From positions 62,001 to 126,000 of the forward strand of contig NZ_LLKN01000001.1 in the NCBI RefSeq assembly GCF_002900095.1: 64,000 nucleotides of DNA, written 5' to 3'. The notes beneath the pieces are model-generated. The model was not told the DNA's origin, did not search any database, and saw nothing but the letters and a program-made list of their open reading frames with translations. Below are positions 60,809 through 64,000 of this stretch, piece by piece. The DNA comes from Salegentibacter mishustinae. GTDB lineage: Bacteria > Bacteroidota > Bacteroidia > Flavobacteriales > Flavobacteriaceae. Numbering within the stretch: position 1 is the first letter of the stretch; every line of letters starts with the position of its first letter. A program made the translations under genes and the position numbers.

Positions 60809-61912
60809 ATGGCAACAATTCTACTGGGATTTTTCTTACTCTTTTCAATAATTATCCTGGGCTTTTACCTGGCTTTCTTCGCGTTTGCAAAGGATAAAAG
60901 CATAAATCCCGGTGAAGCAAATTTGCCTGTTTCGGTTATTGTTTGCGCTAAAAATGAAGCCGAAAATCTTAAAAACTTCCTCCCTCCCATTCTGGATCAG
61001 GATTATCCCAATTTTGAAGTAATTATTATTAATGATGCTTCCTTAGATAATACTTTGGAAGTTATTGAAGAATTTCAAGCTCTTGATGGCAGGGTAAAAT
61101 TAGTAGATGTTCAGAATAATGAAGCATTCTGGGCCAATAAAAAGTATGCTCTTACCCTCGGGATTAAAAAAGCTCAGCATCCTTATTTAATTTTCACCGA
61201 TGCCGATTGTGCACCGCAAAGCCGAAACTGGATAAGGCATATGGCTACCGGTTTTCAGCAAGAAAAAAGTATAGTTTTAGGCTATGGCGGGTATTTTAAA
61301 AATAGCAAATCATTACTTAATAAGCTTATTCGCTTTGAAACCTTACTTACAGCGATTCAATATTTTTCCTATGCAAAATTAGGAAATCCTTATATGGGTG
61401 TAGGAAGAAATCTAGCTTACACCTCCAAACAATTCTACGATCAAAAGGGATTTGCAAATCATTTACACCTGCGTTCTGGGGACGACGACCTTTTTGTAAA
61501 TGAAGCCGCTAACTTCGAAAACACCTTTATTTGTCATCATCCTGAAGCCAGTACGCGAAGTGTTCCGAAAGCAGATTTAAAATCCTGGTTGCATCAAAAA
61601 AGAAGGCACGCATCTGTGGCAGGCTTCTACAAAACAAAAGACAAAGTATTACTGGGCTTATTTTATGCCTCTCGCTTCTTTTTCTGGATCTTGCTGGCAA
61701 TTTTATTAGTTCTTCAGTATCAATGGCAGCTGGTTTTAGGTTGCGCAGCCCTTGTTTTACTGGTACAAGCCATCGTTTATGCAAAGTCGGCACAAAAACT
61801 TCAGGAGACCGATGTCGTTTGGTTATTTCCGTTTTTAGAGGTATTTTTAATCTTTACCCAATTTGGCATATTTATAGCGAACAGCATTTCAAAACCCCGG
61901 CATTGGAAATAA
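60809..61912 (+). CDS. Glycosyltransferase family 2 protein, membrane-anchored
   Basis: Protein of 367 residues. An N-terminal membrane segment (about 4-26) precedes a GT-A domain (PVSVIVCAKNEAENLKNFLP, VIIINDASLDNTLEVIEEFQ, DxD-type FTDADCAP and LRSGDDDLFVNEAA). A basic loop (WLHQKRRHASVAG) is the QxxRW-like motif of processive enzymes. Two or more C-terminal hydrophobic segments (285-350) complete it. It transfers a sugar to a lipid or polymer on the cytosolic face. It overlaps the sigma factor gene by ten bases. Confidence 0.9.
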   Translation: MATILLGFFLLFSIIILGFYLAFFAFAKDKSINPGEANLPVSVIVCAKNEAENLKNFLPPILDQDYPNFEVIIINDASLDNTLEVIEEFQALDGRVKLVDVQNNEAFWANKKYALTLGIKKAQHPYLIFTDADCAPQSRNWIRHMATGFQQEKSIVLGYGGYFKNSKSLLNKLIRFETLLTAIQYFSYAKLGNPYMGVGRNLAYTSKQFYDQKGFANHLHLRSGDDDLFVNEAANFENTFICHHPEASTRSVPKADLKSWLHQKRRHASVAGFYKTKDKVLLGLFYASRFFFWILLAILLVLQYQWQLVLGCAALVLLVQAIVYAKSAQKLQETDVVWLFPFLEVFLIFTQFGIFIANSISKPRHWK

Positions 61913-62475
61913 ATCAGGAATTGCTTCTTACTAAAATTAAAGCTGCCAAGAACGGGAGTCAATCGGCTTTTAATTATCTGCTCGATACTTTTTGGGACAG
62001 CGTTTATGGATTTCAGCTTAAAAAAACCGGCAACGCTTACGAATCTGAAGATATTACCATTCAAACTTTTTCTAAAGCATTTAAAAGAATTGAAACCTTT
62101 GATGAAGATTATTCTTTTAGCACCTGGCTTATCGCTATTTCCAAGAATATTCATGTAGATATGATTCGCAAGCAAAAGTCTTCTATCAGGTCTCACACCA
62201 CTTCAGATCAAAATGAAAAAGTACATCGCATTGCCGATGAAACTCCTACTATTGAAGACAAATTGATTAGCGAGCAGCATTTAGCCCAATTGTTAACCGA
62301 TATCAAACAGCTAAAGCCACATTACCAGGAAGTAATTAATCTCAGGTATTTTCAGGAGAAATCTTATAAGGAAATTGCAAAAAATCTGGATGAACCCATG
62401 AATAATGTAAAAGTGAAACTGCTGAGGGCCAAAAAATTACTCGCCCAAATTATTGAAGACCGGAAATCGGTGTAA
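61903..62475 (+). CDS. RNA polymerase sigma-70 family factor
   Basis: Protein of 190 residues. There is no ATG in a suitable place. The TTG at 61903 (EINQELLLTKIKAAKNG follows) is chosen because the frame before it only overlaps the glycosyltransferase gene. Region 2 (FNYLLDTFWDSVYGFQLKKT, FDEDYSFSTWLIAISKNIHVD) and region 4 (QLKPHYQEVINLRYFQEKSY, KEIAKNLDEPMNNVKVKLLR) are clear. The size is that of an ECF factor. No anti-sigma factor gene follows; lipA comes next after 73 bases. Confidence 0.85.
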   Translation: MEINQELLLTKIKAAKNGSQSAFNYLLDTFWDSVYGFQLKKTGNAYESEDITIQTFSKAFKRIETFDEDYSFSTWLIAISKNIHVDMIRKQKSSIRSHTTSDQNEKVHRIADETPTIEDKLISEQHLAQLLTDIKQLKPHYQEVINLRYFQEKSYKEIAKNLDEPMNNVKVKLLRAKKLLAQIIEDRKSV

Positions 62476-62523
62476 GTTTTCACCGACTTAACAGTCTAAT
62501 TTATGCAGTTAATTAGATTATTG

Positions 62524-62531
62524 TATCTTTG
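62524..62531 (+). promoter_or_regulatory. Candidate -7 element of lipA (TATCTTTG)
   Basis: Perfect TAnnTTTG match, 17 bases before the lipA ATG. No TTG is found at the ideal -33 position. Confidence 0.45.
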
Positions 62532-62548
62532 AAACCTAGAATTTTGCT

Positions 62549-63427
62549 ATGAGTACAGACACTATAAGCCCCGTAAAAGAAAAGCCGAAAGCCAAACCAA
62601 AATGGTTAAGGGTAAAACTTCCAACCGGTAAAAAATACACCGAACTTCGCAGCCTGGTAGACAAATATGATTTGCATACCATTTGTACCTCGGGTAGTTG
62701 CCCAAATATGGGTGAATGTTGGAGTGAAGGTACCGCTACCTTTATGATTTTGGGGAATGTTTGTACCCGTTCTTGCGGTTTTTGCGGTGTAAAGACCGGC
62801 CGCCCGGAGACGGTAGATTGGGACGAGCCCGAAAAAGTAGCACGCTCTATTAAAATTATGGGCATTAAGCACGCCGTGGTAACAAGCGTAGATCGCGACG
62901 ACCTTAAAGATATGGGTTCTATTATTTGGGCAGAAACCGTAAAAGCCATTCGCCGGATGAATCCTGAAACTACTTTAGAAACTCTTGTTCCCGATTTCCA
63001 GGGAAATGAGCGAAATATAGATCGTATTGTAGAAGTAATGCCAGAAGTTGTTTCTCATAATATGGAAACCGTAAGAAGGCTTACTCGCGAAGTTAGAATT
63101 CAGGCGAAATACGATCGAAGTCTTGAAGTGCTTCGCTACCTGAAACAACAAGGCGTAAATAGAACCAAATCTGGAATTATGCTAGGCCTTGGCGAGCAAG
63201 AAGATGAAGTGATTCAAACGCTACACGATCTTAGGAGTGTAGATGTAGATGTAGTTACTATTGGTCAATACTTACAGCCCAGTAAAAAACACCTGCCGGT
63301 AAAGCAATTTATTACACCAGATCAATTTAAGAAATATGAAGCTATTGGCCTGGATCTTGGATTTCGCCACGTAGAAAGTAGCGCATTGGTGCGTTCTTCA
63401 TATAAAGCTCACAAACATATCGACTAA
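62549..63427 (+). CDS. lipA: Lipoyl synthase
   Basis: Radical SAM enzyme of 292 residues that inserts two sulfurs into octanoylated carrier domains. Two clusters are evident. The auxiliary 4Fe-4S uses Cys46, Cys51 and Cys57 in [12 protein letters not shown]. The SAM cluster uses Cys72, Cys76 and Cys79 in [11 protein letters not shown]. The C-terminal Ser ligand is in [13 protein letters not shown]. Its substrates are the pyruvate and 2-oxoglutarate dehydrogenase E2 subunits and the glycine cleavage H protein, all encoded outside the window. A promoter-like element lies just before it. Confidence 0.97.
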   Translation: MSTDTISPVKEKPKAKPKWLRVKLPTGKKYTELRSLVDKYDLHTICTSGSCPNMGECWSEGTATFMILGNVCTRSCGFCGVKTGRPETVDWDEPEKVARSIKIMGIKHAVVTSVDRDDLKDMGSIIWAETVKAIRRMNPETTLETLVPDFQGNERNIDRIVEVMPEVVSHNMETVRRLTREVRIQAKYDRSLEVLRYLKQQGVNRTKSGIMLGLGEQEDEVIQTLHDLRSVDVDVVTIGQYLQPSKKHLPVKQFITPDQFKKYEAIGLDLGFRHVESSALVRSSYKAHKHID

Positions 63428-63444
63428 GTTTTTTCCTGAATTAA

Positions 63445-64000
63445 ATGAGTAAAAGCATCAATATTGCCATAAACGGTTTTGGCCGTATTGGGCGTAGCCT
63501 TTTTAGGCTTTTAATCGAAAATAAAAGCATCAACGTAGTCGCAATTAACGACCTCGCCGATGCTAAAACACTTGCACATTTACTTAAATACGATAGTATT
63601 CACGGGGTTTCCCCGGCTGAAATTTCTTCAAAAGGAAATACTATTATAGTAAACGGAAAATCAATCCCATTACTAAACGCTTCGCATCCGAGCGAAATTG
63701 ACTGGAAGAACTATGAAGTTGATACCGTAATAGAATCCACCGGAAAATTTAAAAATTCAAAAGATCTTCAACACCATATTGCCAATGGCGCAAAAAAGGT
63801 GATTTTATCTGTTCCGCCGGAAGATGATAAAATAAAAATGGTGGTTTTAGGGGTAAATGAGCATATTCTGGATGGCAGTGAAAAGATAATTTCAAACGCC
63901 AGCTGTACCACAAACAATGCAGCTCCGATGCTGAAGTTAATTCACGAGAATTTTAAGGTGGAACAAGCATATATCACCACGATACATTCATACACTTCAG
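63445..64000 (+). CDS. gap: Glyceraldehyde-3-phosphate dehydrogenase, N-terminal part (3' end outside window)
   Basis: Only the first 185 codons lie in the window. The NAD-binding loop is GFGRIG (11-16) in MSKSINIAINGFGRIGRSLF. The region then continues through ESTGKF to the catalytic cysteine in ASCTTN (Cys154) and the conserved TTIHSYT. The first residues after the cofactor loop (SIHGVSPAEI) match the family. It converts glyceraldehyde 3-phosphate to 1,3-bisphosphoglycerate. It starts 17 bases after the lipA stop on the same strand, so both may share a transcript. Confidence 0.95.
   Translation, partial: MSKSINIAINGFGRIGRSLFRLLIENKSINVVAINDLADAKTLAHLLKYDSIHGVSPAEISSKGNTIIVNGKSIPLLNASHPSEIDWKNYEVDTVIESTGKFKNSKDLQHHIANGAKKVILSVPPEDDKIKMVVLGVNEHILDGSEKIISNASCTTNNAAPMLKLIHENFKVEQAYITTIHSYTS

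Noticed and set aside
61723-61902. N-terminal extension of the sigma factor
   Set aside because: It is the glycosyltransferase gene read in another frame; sigma region 2 begins only after 61903.

Overview
The window looks like a chromosome segment of a Flavobacteriaceae member (phylum Bacteroidota). The evidence is: AT-rich DNA; a gliding-motility/type IX secretion sorting domain on the 920-residue surface protein; a secreted protein with the VGIGTTEPGAQLDI signature common in this family; several starts preceded by the Bacteroidota promoter pattern TAnnTTTG (the trp promoter fits TTG-N19-TAnnTTTG exactly) and few Shine-Dalgarno sequences; and DUF1573, TIGR03643 and TonB-dependent receptor genes. 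I cannot name the genus. Most of the window is core metabolism. No phage, insertion sequence, CRISPR array, rRNA or tRNA was seen.

Layout. 1-9.5 kb: end of an HD-domain nucleotidyltransferase, haem A synthase, a pRiA4b ORF-3-like protein, a nucleoid-associated protein, an unknown 356-residue protein, an ABC exporter pair and a large T9SS surface protein. 9.6-17.3 kb: uvrB, a secreted protein, a lipoprotein subtilase, a rhodanese, then a MarR regulator with a nitroreductase and two YceI proteins (one exported, one not). 17.3-25.2 kb: a complete trpEGDCFBA operon preceded by an unannotated tryptophan attenuator (leader peptide with three consecutive Trp codons), then two tiny genes including ribosomal protein bTHX. 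25.2-36 kb: a repeat-rich, partly accessory stretch with a UDG-like protein, pyruvate carboxylase, yaaA, an HNH nuclease behind a broken zinc-ribbon gene, a GIY-YIG protein, a dehydrogenase and an antitoxin whose toxin gene has a stop at codon 8.

36-48 kb: rluD-like and PASTA genes, ddl, coaD, an outer-membrane protein, a TonB receptor with a PQQ-type sugar dehydrogenase, an M14 peptidase, a NUDIX gene diverging from pyrE by 7 bases, and an SRPBCC protein. 48-57 kb: birA diverging from rsfS-ftsH-LUD-cdsA-psd-acyl-CoA-binding protein (protein quality control and phospholipid synthesis), then valS and DUF1573. 57-64 kb: an aminotransferase, murB, a TPP riboswitch with its own terminator but no gene behind it, a fasciclin protein, a Cys-rich membrane peptide, a glycosyltransferase overlapping a sigma factor, lipA and the start of gap.

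The most distinctive features are non-coding: the trp attenuator, the orphan TPP riboswitch, several families of short palindromic repeats placed in every junction between the trp genes, a 165-base tandem array, and degenerate 7-base tandem repeats at seven or more intergenic sites, in places arranged as inverted pairs around repeat islands. Two accessory genes are each interrupted by a single in-frame TAA.
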